From positions 1 through 64,000 of the forward strand of contig JBNKOE010000022.1 of the NCBI GenBank assembly GCA_050294475.1: a DNA stretch of 64,000 bases, given 5' to 3'. The translations under genes were made by a program, and so were the position numbers. Under the pieces are notes generated by a model, which was given only the letters and a program-made list of their open reading frames with translations, had not been told where the DNA came from and made no database searches. Shown in pieces: positions 27,006-34,236 of the stretch (position 1 is its first letter; every line of letters begins with the position of its first letter). Origin of the DNA: Thalassobellus sp050294475. Its GTDB lineage: Bacteria; Bacteroidota; Bacteroidia; Flavobacteriales; Flavobacteriaceae.

Positions 27006-28010
27006 ATGCCTAATAACAAGGAAGCCTTAAAAAGATATAGAATTATTCATAATGTTCTTAGAACAGGAGGAAAACATAAGTCGAGTAGAATTTTAGAAAT
27101 TTGTAATGGTGCAGGTATACCAGTAAAATTACGTACTATACAGAAGGATCTAGAAGATTTGACTGAAGATACAGAATTGGGTTTTTTCCTTCCAATTAAG
27201 AAAGATGAAAGCACGAAAACATATTATTATGAGACAATTCCAAAAAGTATATTTCCTTCTTTGGAACTAGAACAAAATGAAATAAATGCACTTTTGTTCT
27301 ATGCTAAAACAATAAACCAATATAAAGAATATCCTATTTTTAATGAAATATCGAATGCCATACAGAAGGTAATTGAAAACTCAAACATTTCTCCAGAAAT
27401 TCAAGAGCTTTTTAAAAAACATACTTTACTGGAAACGGAGAATCATCCTTCAATTGGTGGAATAGAAATGATAGCTGAAATATTGGATGCAATTGCAAAA
27501 AGGAAAATTCTTAGTATTGATTATCAGAAGTTTGATGATAAAATCAAAACTCATCTTATAAAACCACTTCTTTTAAAGGAAGACAAAAAATTGTGGTATG
27601 TAATAGGTGAAAGCCTTAAAAAGAATAGTTTGATAACGCTTGCTCTGGACAGAATAATAGATGTTACAACTTGTAAAGAGGAATTTAAAGAAATTATTTT
27701 TGATAGTAGTGAGTATTTTAAATATTCCTTTGGAGTGACCGTTCCAGAAAATGAACCTATTGAAGTAGTTATTTCGTTTAAACCAGAACAGGGTAATTAT
27801 TTAAAAAATTTGCCAATTCACCAAACACAGAAAATAATTGAGGATAATGATGATAAATTTGTAATTATGGTAAAAGTTAAACCTTCCTATGAATTTTACT
27901 CTAAAATTTTCAGTTATGGGTCAGATGCTATGGTAATATCTCCAAAGTCAGTGGTAGAAGAGATCACAAAAGATTTTGAAGAGGCCTTAAAACAATATAA
28001 TCCCAAATAA
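27006..28010 (+). CDS. WYL-domain transcription regulator
   Basis: The 334-aa protein has an N-terminal winged helix (RYRIIHNVLRTGGKHKSSRILEIC; VKLRTIQKDLEDL) and a WYL domain (ILSIDYQKFDDKIKTHLIKPLLLKEDKKLWYVIGE). A C-terminal extension follows (WCX-like, VVISFKPEQGNYL). Such proteins sense nucleic-acid ligands and often control defence genes. It is coupled to the DUF2779 nuclease upstream and precedes the ubiquitin-like operon by 104 bp, so it may control either or both. Confidence 0.88.
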   Translation: MPNNKEALKRYRIIHNVLRTGGKHKSSRILEICNGAGIPVKLRTIQKDLEDLTEDTELGFFLPIKKDESTKTYYYETIPKSIFPSLELEQNEINALLFYAKTINQYKEYPIFNEISNAIQKVIENSNISPEIQELFKKHTLLETENHPSIGGIEMIAEILDAIAKRKILSIDYQKFDDKIKTHLIKPLLLKEDKKLWYVIGESLKKNSLITLALDRIIDVTTCKEEFKEIIFDSSEYFKYSFGVTVPENEPIEVVISFKPEQGNYLKNLPIHQTQKIIEDNDDKFVIMVKVKPSYEFYSKIFSYGSDAMVISPKSVVEEITKDFEEALKQYNPK

Positions 28011-28040
28011 TTATTTATATAATTTTCAACTTTTTTTTGA

Positions 28041-28061
28041 TGGCGCAAGTAGGTTGCGCCA
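28041..28061 (+). terminator. Hairpin TGGCGCAA-N5-TTGCGCCA between WYL and Ubl genes
   Basis: A perfect 8-bp GC-rich stem in AT-rich DNA is followed by a moderately T-rich stretch. It probably ends or attenuates the DUF2779-WYL transcript before the ubiquitin-like operon. The T-run is weak, so an attenuator is also possible. Confidence 0.5.
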
Positions 28062-28114
28062 TGTTGTCTTTAATTTGTACCGTAATCATATTTTTTAATT
28101 CAAAATAGATAGAA

Positions 28115-28369
28115 ATGGAAACAAATTCAAAAAAAGATGGAAAGAAAATAATCTTTTTCATAGGGAAAACAAAACATGAAACCCACGAATCGAAGCTTAC
28201 TGTAAAACAGATTTTAGAAGATTTTGCAAAAGTTAAAATAACAGAAAAATCTTTGGCTTTAAAAGAGGGAAATGACCACCATGAATATACTGATGTGAAT
28301 GAATTTATAACAATGGAGAATGGTATGCACTTTGTGCTTTTTGACAAAACACCAACCACTGCATCATGA
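28115..28369 (+). CDS. Ubiquitin-like protein (multiubiquitin/beta-grasp family), conjugation operon
   Basis: The 84-aa single beta-grasp domain is GKKIIFFIGKTKHETHESKLTVKQILEDFAK then ALKEGNDHHEYTDVNEFITMENGMHFVLFD. This follows the beta-beta-alpha-beta-beta pattern of bacterial multiubiquitin-family Ubls. The C-terminus is FDKTPTTAS with no Gly-Gly, so a short tail may need trimming by the JAB peptidase before use, or the linkage may differ. Its stop overlaps the E2-like start (ATGA). It is the first gene of a three- or four-gene ubiquitin-like operon. Confidence 0.75.
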   Translation: METNSKKDGKKIIFFIGKTKHETHESKLTVKQILEDFAKVKITEKSLALKEGNDHHEYTDVNEFITMENGMHFVLFDKTPTTAS

Positions 28370-28743
28370 TATATGGGTCTGAACAATTTTTAAAAGATTT
28401 TGAAGAGATAGGTTATAAGGCTGAACTAGTAAAGGGAAGTGACGGGCAAACTTATGCTATATTTAAAGAGTTCGAAATTGAAATAGGGCAGTTTTCAGGA
28501 AAGGTTATTGATTTAGGTTTAATGATCCCTTCTGATTACCCAAGAAGAGTGCATAATTCCATACATGTAAGGGCAACACCACAACTTTTTGAAAAGACAG
28601 ACACAATTCCAGGTGTACGTAACATAATTGATAGTAAGCTAGGTCCGGATTGGAGGTATTGGAGTCATCGTTTTACTTCAGTTCCTGAAGGTACTGCTAT
28701 ACATTTGTTGTCACAAATTAATGGGGTTTTTAAAAGAGCTTGA
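28366..28743 (+). CDS. E2-like ubiquitin-conjugating protein lacking cysteine
   Basis: The 125-aa protein has an E2/UBC-like core: a beta sheet (YAIFKEFEIEIGQFSGKVIDLGLMIPSDYP) with the conserved P-x-x-YP turn, then VHVRATPQL-like strands and DWRYWSHRF (residues 95-103), followed by a C-terminal helix. No cysteine occurs anywhere, so a classical E2 thioester cannot form. Ser100 in YWSHR lies where the active residue would be expected. Bacterial E2-like families with serine chemistry have been described as I recall, but the residue role here is inference. It overlaps the Ubl gene by 4 bp. Confidence 0.7.
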   Translation: MIYGSEQFLKDFEEIGYKAELVKGSDGQTYAIFKEFEIEIGQFSGKVIDLGLMIPSDYPRRVHNSIHVRATPQLFEKTDTIPGVRNIIDSKLGPDWRYWSHRFTSVPEGTAIHLLSQINGVFKRA

Positions 28744-28744
28744 G

Positions 28745-30154
28745 ATGAAAAGGTTTAGTATAGCGATTCCTGAAGATTTGAATAATTTATTATGTAATCA
28801 TTTAATTAGGGAAGATAAGGAAGAAGATTTAATTTTTGCATTATGGAACGAATCTATTGGCTCTCATCGGGAATCGGCATTAATTTGTGAGCTTGTTTTT
28901 CCAGGAGAAGGAGATAGGCAAAGGCATGGCAATGTTAGTTTTAATCCCCAATACATTAAAAGAGTTTGTAAGATAGCTGCTCAAAAAAATATGGGTATTG
29001 CTTTTATTCATAGTCACCCATTTCCTGGTTGGCAAAATATGAGCAATGATGATGTTATAGCTGAAAAAGAGAGGCTTAGTGAAACTGTAGAGGTGTTGAC
29101 TGGTTATCGATTAGTAGGAATGACTGTTGGCTCGGATAGGACTTGGAGTGGAAGAAGGTGGATGTATAATGAAAATACAAATGAATATGATATTCAATGG
29201 GCTGAAAATGTAAGAAGTGTAGGTAGGAATTTAAAGATAGATTATACCGATTTTTTAGTGCCACCTCCAAAATTTAGTAAACAATTTAAGAGAACGAGAG
29301 CTGTTTGGGGTAAAACTAATCATGAAAAATTGGCCAAGATGCGTATAGGGATTGTTGGGTTAGGCAGTGTAGGAAGCATGGTTGCTGAAGGTCTTGCGCG
29401 TATGGGGATTGAAAAATTTATTTTAATTGATTTTGATAAAGTTGAGGTTCATAATTTAGATCGTCTTGTAGGTTCAACAAAAAGGGATATTGGAAAATAT
29501 AAAGTTGATGTAGCCGAGAGGCAAATTAAGAGTGTAGGAACATCTGCTAATATTGATATAATTAAATCAAATAAAAGTTTATATAAAGTAGAAGCTTATA
29601 GGCTTGCTATGGATTGCGATATACTTTTTAGTTGTGTTGATCGGCCACGTGCAAGGTACATTTTAAACCATGTTGCTTATGCTCATTTAATTCCAGTGAT
29701 TGATGGAGGCATTCAAGTAAGGTTTGATGGTGATGTAATCAATGGTTACAATTTTTCTGGTGCAGATTGGCAGTTGCAAACTGTTTCTCCTAATAAACCC
29801 TGTTTACAATGTCTAGAAGTATATGATACAAGCGATGTGTCCTTAGAAATTGATGGTATGTTAGATGATCCTTCATACATTAAAGGGCTTCCAAAGGATG
29901 AATATAAAAAGAAAAATAATGAAAATATTTTTCCGTTTAGCTCAAATTTAGCATCGTTAGAAATATTTCAATTAATTGCTTTTGTCACTGAGGCAGGTGA
30001 TGTTTCAAATTTTGGAGTTCAACGATTTAGATACAATCCTGGAATAATAAGCCAATATTATGATAGGGAATGTAAGCAAGGGTGTGACTTTGTTAAGTCA
30101 ATAGCAACTGGAGATAAATATATTCAAGTATTTGACAAAAATTTGTTGGATTAA
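28745..30154 (+). CDS. JAB deubiquitinase-like + E1/ThiF fusion protein
   Basis: The 469-aa protein has an N-terminal JAMM peptidase with His89, His91, Ser100 and Asp103 in HSHPFPGWQNMSNDD. A ThiF/E1 adenylation domain follows, with GxGxxG at 205-210 (IGIVGLGSVG), a nucleotide-binding Asp in LIDFDKVEVHNLDR, and DILFSCVDR. Zinc ligands are C353xxC356 and C443xxxC447. There is no cysteine between 357 and 442, where an E1 catalytic Cys is usually found. It would process and activate the Ubl. I chose the ATG 1 bp after the E2-like stop; an in-frame ATG 24 bp upstream is possible. Confidence 0.82.
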   Translation: MKRFSIAIPEDLNNLLCNHLIREDKEEDLIFALWNESIGSHRESALICELVFPGEGDRQRHGNVSFNPQYIKRVCKIAAQKNMGIAFIHSHPFPGWQNMSNDDVIAEKERLSETVEVLTGYRLVGMTVGSDRTWSGRRWMYNENTNEYDIQWAENVRSVGRNLKIDYTDFLVPPPKFSKQFKRTRAVWGKTNHEKLAKMRIGIVGLGSVGSMVAEGLARMGIEKFILIDFDKVEVHNLDRLVGSTKRDIGKYKVDVAERQIKSVGTSANIDIIKSNKSLYKVEAYRLAMDCDILFSCVDRPRARYILNHVAYAHLIPVIDGGIQVRFDGDVINGYNFSGADWQLQTVSPNKPCLQCLEVYDTSDVSLEIDGMLDDPSYIKGLPKDEYKKKNNENIFPFSSNLASLEIFQLIAFVTEAGDVSNFGVQRFRYNPGIISQYYDRECKQGCDFVKSIATGDKYIQVFDKNLLD

Positions 30155-30219
30155 AAATTTATGGTAAAACTAAGTTAATAAGCAATACATATCCTAGAGT
30201 AAAACAAAAATTTAAATTT

Positions 30220-30669
30220 ATGAAAATTAAAAAAAAGCCTATTGAATTGCATCCTGTACGGAACAGATCTTCGTTTGTAGCTTCTTTACGAGATTTTTGG
30301 TATGGGGAACCACCAAAATTGGTGGGGAAACCATCTGTTACTGGTTTATTAAATAACCCAATAGTTAAGAGGGAAATAACAACAAGGATTAAAAGTGTTT
30401 TAAAAATTTCTAGCTCTATAAAAATTGGAGTTATGGGAGATACCTCTGTTCGAATGGATGCCGTAGATTACAGAGAAAATTATGATTATGTTGTTAGAAT
30501 ATATCGAACAAGAAGTAAAGAAATAGCTAGAAATTTAGAAGTTATTTTGATTAAAAAATTTAAAAAACAATTTCCCGATAAAGTTGATAATATATCAACA
30601 TCAAAGGCGGGTAGATTAACCACCTATAATGGGTTTTATTACATTTATGTGGTTTTCAATAAAGAGTAA
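30220..30669 (+). CDS. Hypothetical protein, weak GIY-YIG-like shape, end of the Ubl operon
   Basis: The 149-aa basic protein lies 65 bp after the E1-like gene, in the same direction. I do not recognise a firm family. The segment SSIKIGVMGDTSVRMDAVDY, then YDYVVRIYRTRSKEIARNLEVILIKKFKKQF, recalls the later part of GIY-YIG/T5orf172 nucleases (KIG-x-T-x-x, and a helix with a catalytic-like LE-x-x-LI). The canonical GIY and YIG strands are not obvious. It may be a target or effector of the Ubl system, or unrelated cargo. Confidence 0.45.
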   Translation: MKIKKKPIELHPVRNRSSFVASLRDFWYGEPPKLVGKPSVTGLLNNPIVKREITTRIKSVLKISSSIKIGVMGDTSVRMDAVDYRENYDYVVRIYRTRSKEIARNLEVILIKKFKKQFPDKVDNISTSKAGRLTTYNGFYYIYVVFNKE

Positions 30670-30679
30670 TTGTAAGTAA

Positions 30680-31012
30680 TTACCTTTCTAGATCAAGCTG
30701 TTTCAACATATCATATGCATCATCCAAAAATTCGCCTTCATCAAACGGTAAAAGTTTTTGCGCTAATTCTAGGGTTTTACGGATGGCCTTACCGTGATTT
30801 TTTATGTGAGGTGGGCAATAGATGTCTCCTTGAGTGGCCAAAATACTGACATTCATTAAAGCTTCAATAGTGGTGAACAAATCTAAGTAACCTTCAAATT
30901 CTAAATATGTTGCCTTAAATTTGCCATTTTGAACATCTGATGGCTCTAAGGTATCTAATTTATACTTAGCTGATTCAATTAATTTCTTGAGGTCTTTCTT
31001 TTTTGTTTTCAT
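30680..31012 (-). CDS. Third copy of a repeated ~75-aa helical domain
   Basis: The 110-aa helical protein begins MKTKKKDLKKLIE. Its core FEGYLDLFTTIEALMNVSILA... LELAQKLLPFDEGEFLDDAYDML matches the 118-aa protein upstream and the C-terminus of the HEPN-like protein. All three share a central A-rich helix, a VL-x-x-A helix, and LLPHD/MIPHN/LLPFD followed by a Leu-Asp helix. I take the ATG at 31012, 13 bp after the preceding stop. An in-frame upstream extension would overlap that gene heavily. Confidence 0.6.
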   Translation of the reverse strand: MKTKKKDLKKLIESAKYKLDTLEPSDVQNGKFKATYLEFEGYLDLFTTIEALMNVSILATQGDIYCPPHIKNHGKAIRKTLELAQKLLPFDEGEFLDDAYDMLKQLDLER

Positions 31013-31025
31013 AGTCAATAAAGCT

Positions 31026-31382
31026 TTAGGGTTGTTCTTTTTCGTGTTCACCATCCGAAAGGATTTCGCTAATCTTGTCCAAACAGAACATCTGGTCATG
31101 TGGTAAAAGGTCGATAGCCATTTCCAGCACTTTGGTCACACTAGTTATGGGTGTCTTGTTACTATGCTTGGGATAAACGAAAGTACCATTACCATCAAGG
31201 GCGTAATAGCAAACCTCTAAGAGTGCCGAAATACTGCTGGTGATGTCTTCATGGTCATGTACCTCAAACCCGATGGTTTTTCTTGTCCTGTTTCCATGAG
31301 ACTCCGTGTTTACCCCAGGGAAGTTTTCAATGTGCTTCTTTATTGCAATCAATTTGTTTTTATATGTCTTTTTTTCTTTCAT
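31026..31382 (-). CDS. Second copy of the repeated helical domain
   Basis: This 118-aa protein has the shared core FEVHDHEDITSSISALLEVCYYALDG, then VTKVLEMAIDLLPHDQMFCLDKISEIL. It overlaps the HEPN-like gene by 4 bp (ATGA), so it is translationally coupled. No catalytic motif is seen. It may be a stand-alone version of the partner domain in the larger protein, for example an antitoxin-like or adaptor subunit; that is speculation. Confidence 0.6.
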   Translation of the reverse strand: MKEKKTYKNKLIAIKKHIENFPGVNTESHGNRTRKTIGFEVHDHEDITSSISALLEVCYYALDGNGTFVYPKHSNKTPITSVTKVLEMAIDLLPHDQMFCLDKISEILSDGEHEKEQP

Positions 31383-32530
31383 GAGCTTTTGATTTCTGGT
31401 TCTAATGCTAAATCCCTGATGACATCCAACAGCTCCATTTCGTTATGGGGTATCATATCCAAAACATAACCTAAAACTTCTTTAATGTTATGTTCTGGTT
31501 CAGGGATGGATCGAGTTGGAAAATATTCTACTTCCATAGCAAGAATACAGACCTTTAAAAGGTTTGAAATCATAAAGGAAAGATCCATATAGCCCTCGGT
31601 AACAATATCAATGGTATAAAAATCCTTTTTGAATGGGTAGGGCTTCAAGGATGAAAAATCCTTTTCGGATAGGGGTTTAATGAGTTTTGATAGGTCACTT
31701 TCGTTTTTAAGTACAGGTTCTTCATTAGAAATTCCTATTTCTTTTTCGTGGATTGACTCAAGTTTGTTATTAAATAATGAGGTAACTATGGATTCAATGT
31801 TAGTGGCCTTATCTAATATGTTATTGATTTGTTCTAAGTTAATATGGTAATTGTTTTCATAGCGTGTGGAGATATAGGAGCTATCTAATAATTTTAAAAG
31901 GTTTTGTTCTTCTTCAATCTCGGTGTTAAAAAGGTTACCCAGTTCCGGCGCAAATGTTTTAATATAGGTTTGAAGCTCCTTGATACTATGGCTTTTACGT
32001 TCCTTGCCCATAGTAAAAAGGGCAGCATAACGAAACCACAGTTCTATATATTGGTGCAGCATATAAGTCGCATGGGAATTATTATTTTTTTCGATAAAAA
32101 AGGTTGCACCATCCAAAAAGGCAGCGATTTTTTTACACTCTTTTTCAAAAACAGATTGTATATTACTTATGGTTTTTTCGGGAATATAATAATCATAAAA
32201 GCTATCTGATTCTTTATCAGAATTGTGAAAAACTAGTTTACCACTTGTACATCCATGTACAAAAAACAAGTTTTCTTCTTTTAACTGTTCTTGTGCATAT
32301 TCATAAGAGAATATACGATAGAGAAAGTCTGTTTGCTCCTCGAATATTTTAGCAACCATTGCCGATAATTCTTTGGTCAATGCAGTACAGTTCCCTTCTA
32401 AAATGACAATTAATAAAGATTTGCTGTAATCCTCAAATGCAATGTCTGACTTATAAATGTATTTTACTTCAAGAAAAGTAGTGAGCTTATTTATGACCTC
32501 TTCTCTATTTGTTTTAACTTCTTGATTCAT
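31379..32530 (-). CDS. HEPN-domain-like protein with C-terminal repeated domain
   Basis: The 383-aa protein has an N-terminal alpha/beta part (about 1-140: SKSLLIVILEGNCTALTKELSAMV), the place of a nucleotidyltransferase domain in MNT-HEPN proteins, but no GS-x-D motif is seen. The middle is a HEPN-like helical bundle (HATYMLHQYIELWFRYAALFTMGKERKSHSIKELQTYIK, with RKSH as a possible R-x-x-H). The end, about 310-380 (GYMDLSFMISNLLKVCILAME... LDMIPHNEMELLDVI), is homologous to the two small downstream proteins. A toxin or defence role is inferred. Confidence 0.6.
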   Translation of the reverse strand: MNQEVKTNREEVINKLTTFLEVKYIYKSDIAFEDYSKSLLIVILEGNCTALTKELSAMVAKIFEEQTDFLYRIFSYEYAQEQLKEENLFFVHGCTSGKLVFHNSDKESDSFYDYYIPEKTISNIQSVFEKECKKIAAFLDGATFFIEKNNNSHATYMLHQYIELWFRYAALFTMGKERKSHSIKELQTYIKTFAPELGNLFNTEIEEEQNLLKLLDSSYISTRYENNYHINLEQINNILDKATNIESIVTSLFNNKLESIHEKEIGISNEEPVLKNESDLSKLIKPLSEKDFSSLKPYPFKKDFYTIDIVTEGYMDLSFMISNLLKVCILAMEVEYFPTRSIPEPEHNIKEVLGYVLDMIPHNEMELLDVIRDLALEPEIKSS

Positions 32531-32693
32531 AATTTTAATAGTTTGAAGGTTTTAAAGTTTTTATATTCGGATATATTTTTCATATAATCTGAACTAATGT
32601 ACATATATTATGATAAAATTACAAATGAAAGTTTAGATAATCAGAAAACTTTATCTTAAATATTAACTTTATGTACTGAAAAAAGATAAATTC

Positions 32694-32912
32694 ATGACTA
32701 AACTAGGACTCTACTTTGCTAAAAAATCAATAAATAGGTCAGATGTTTCTCGTAAAACAGGTATTAGTAAAACACGGTTAAGTGAACTATCAAATAATTC
32801 TAAAACACAATTAAAAGTAAATGAACTTTACTTGATTGCTCTTGCTGTTGATGAAGACCCAGGAGAATTATTAAAGGAAGTGTGTAAAGACCTAAAACTT
32901 CCGAAAGGATAG
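32694..32912 (+). CDS. Small XRE-type helix-turn-helix regulator
   Basis: The 72-aa protein is almost only an HTH: FAKKSINRSDVSRKTGISKTRLSELSNNSKTQLKVNELYLIALAVDEDPGEL. It lies 91 bp before the Fic gene and in the same direction, and is divergent from the HEPN operon. It may control either. It is shorter than most XRE antitoxins and could instead be a control protein for the restriction system downstream. Confidence 0.8.
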   Translation: MTKLGLYFAKKSINRSDVSRKTGISKTRLSELSNNSKTQLKVNELYLIALAVDEDPGELLKEVCKDLKLPKG

Positions 32913-32951
32913 TATCTAAAAAAATAGATTTTGAGCCAAATATAATTGTTA

Positions 32952-33004
32952 TATAGCTCATAAAAACATTATATTTGAGCTATAAAATTATAAAATATAG
33001 CTCA
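32952..33004 (+). promoter_or_regulatory. Triple TATAGCTCA/TGAGCTATA operator before fic
   Basis: TATAGCTCA at 32952-32960, its reverse complement TGAGCTATA at 32976-32984, and TATAGCTCA again at 32996-33004 lie in 53 bp. The last copy ends on the A of the fic ATG. This is a likely autoregulatory operator for the Fic protein or the XRE protein. Confidence 0.5.
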
Positions 33005-34116
33005 TGAAACGTAAAATTTGGAATTGGCAATCCAAAGAATGGCCAAATTTCTCCTATAATGACAATGAATTAAAAGCACTGGAATTACAATTCTCTAAAA
33101 ACATTGGTGCGGTTTCAGGGGCTTTTAAGTATGTTAATGACGATGAAAAGGAGCAATTTATTATTGAATTGCTGTCCAATGAAGCCTTAAAAACATCAGA
33201 AATTGAGGGTGAGTATTTAGATAGGGATAGTATTCAGTCTTCCATAAAAAAAAATCTGGGACTACAAGTTGACAAAAGAAAAATAGCTCCGGCTGAGTAT
33301 GGTATTTCTGAAATGATGGTCGATTTGTATCACAATTATTGCAAACACTTAACGCATGAACAATTGTTTGATTGGCATAAGATGCTAACCAATGGTAGAC
33401 GCGATTTAACCGATATTGGAAAATACCGGACACATGAAGATGCTATGCAAGTGGTTTCAGGACGATTAGATAAACCTACAGTCCATTTTGAAGCACCTCC
33501 ATCCCGTGACATGGATAATGAAATGGAACAATTTATAACTTGGTTTAATAAGTTTCATTTAGAAGAACCTAATACATTATTGCCCATAGTAAAAGCAGGT
33601 ATTACGCACCTTTATTTTGTTAGCATACATCCTTTTGAAGATGGTAATGGACGGATGGCTCGTGCTTTGGCTGAAAAGTCTATTTCTATAAGTATTGGGC
33701 AGCCGGCCTTAATTTCTTTATCAAAAACGATTGAAGCTAATAAGAAGTCTTATTATGATGCTTTGGAAAAGAATAATAAGACATGTGATATAACAGATTG
33801 GTTATGTTATTTTGGACAAACCATTTTAAATGCACAAGAAGACACTCTTAAGCTAATCGATTTTATTATTGAAAAGGCAAAGTTTTTCGATCGTTATGTA
33901 AATCAAATAAATGAGCGCCAATTAAAAGTAGTAAACCGATTATTCGCAGCGGGACCTCAAGGTTTTGAAGGGGGCTTAAGTGCTGAAAACTATATTAGAA
34001 TTTCAAAAACGTCTGCATCAACTGCCACACGTGATTTAAAGGACATGTTAGATAAGAAAATGCTAATAAAAACGGGAGCATTGAAAGGTACGCGATACTG
34101 GTTAAATATTAAATGA
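33004..34116 (+). CDS. Fic family protein with C-terminal winged helix
   Basis: The 370-aa protein has an inhibitory alpha motif near the N-terminus, KTSEIEGEYL (T-x-x-x-EG). The Fic active site HPFEDGNGRMAR contains the catalytic His and phosphate-binding residues for AMP transfer. A C-terminal winged-helix (YIRISKTSASTATRDLKDMLDKKMLIKTGA) probably binds its own operator. With the inhibitory helix in the same protein, activity would be controlled within the chain (class II type). The target is unknown. It lies just before the type I RM operon and has a second Fic relative at 50604. Confidence 0.92.
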   Translation: MKRKIWNWQSKEWPNFSYNDNELKALELQFSKNIGAVSGAFKYVNDDEKEQFIIELLSNEALKTSEIEGEYLDRDSIQSSIKKNLGLQVDKRKIAPAEYGISEMMVDLYHNYCKHLTHEQLFDWHKMLTNGRRDLTDIGKYRTHEDAMQVVSGRLDKPTVHFEAPPSRDMDNEMEQFITWFNKFHLEEPNTLLPIVKAGITHLYFVSIHPFEDGNGRMARALAEKSISISIGQPALISLSKTIEANKKSYYDALEKNNKTCDITDWLCYFGQTILNAQEDTLKLIDFIIEKAKFFDRYVNQINERQLKVVNRLFAAGPQGFEGGLSAENYIRISKTSASTATRDLKDMLDKKMLIKTGALKGTRYWLNIK

Positions 34117-34236
34117 AACATTATGTATAGTTTTATATAATTATGGGTTTCCTTAATTATATATGAAACCTATTTCTTACTTTAGTTGACTAAGATATTC
34201 ACAAACAATATTCCCCAAAAAGTTTAAATATATAAA

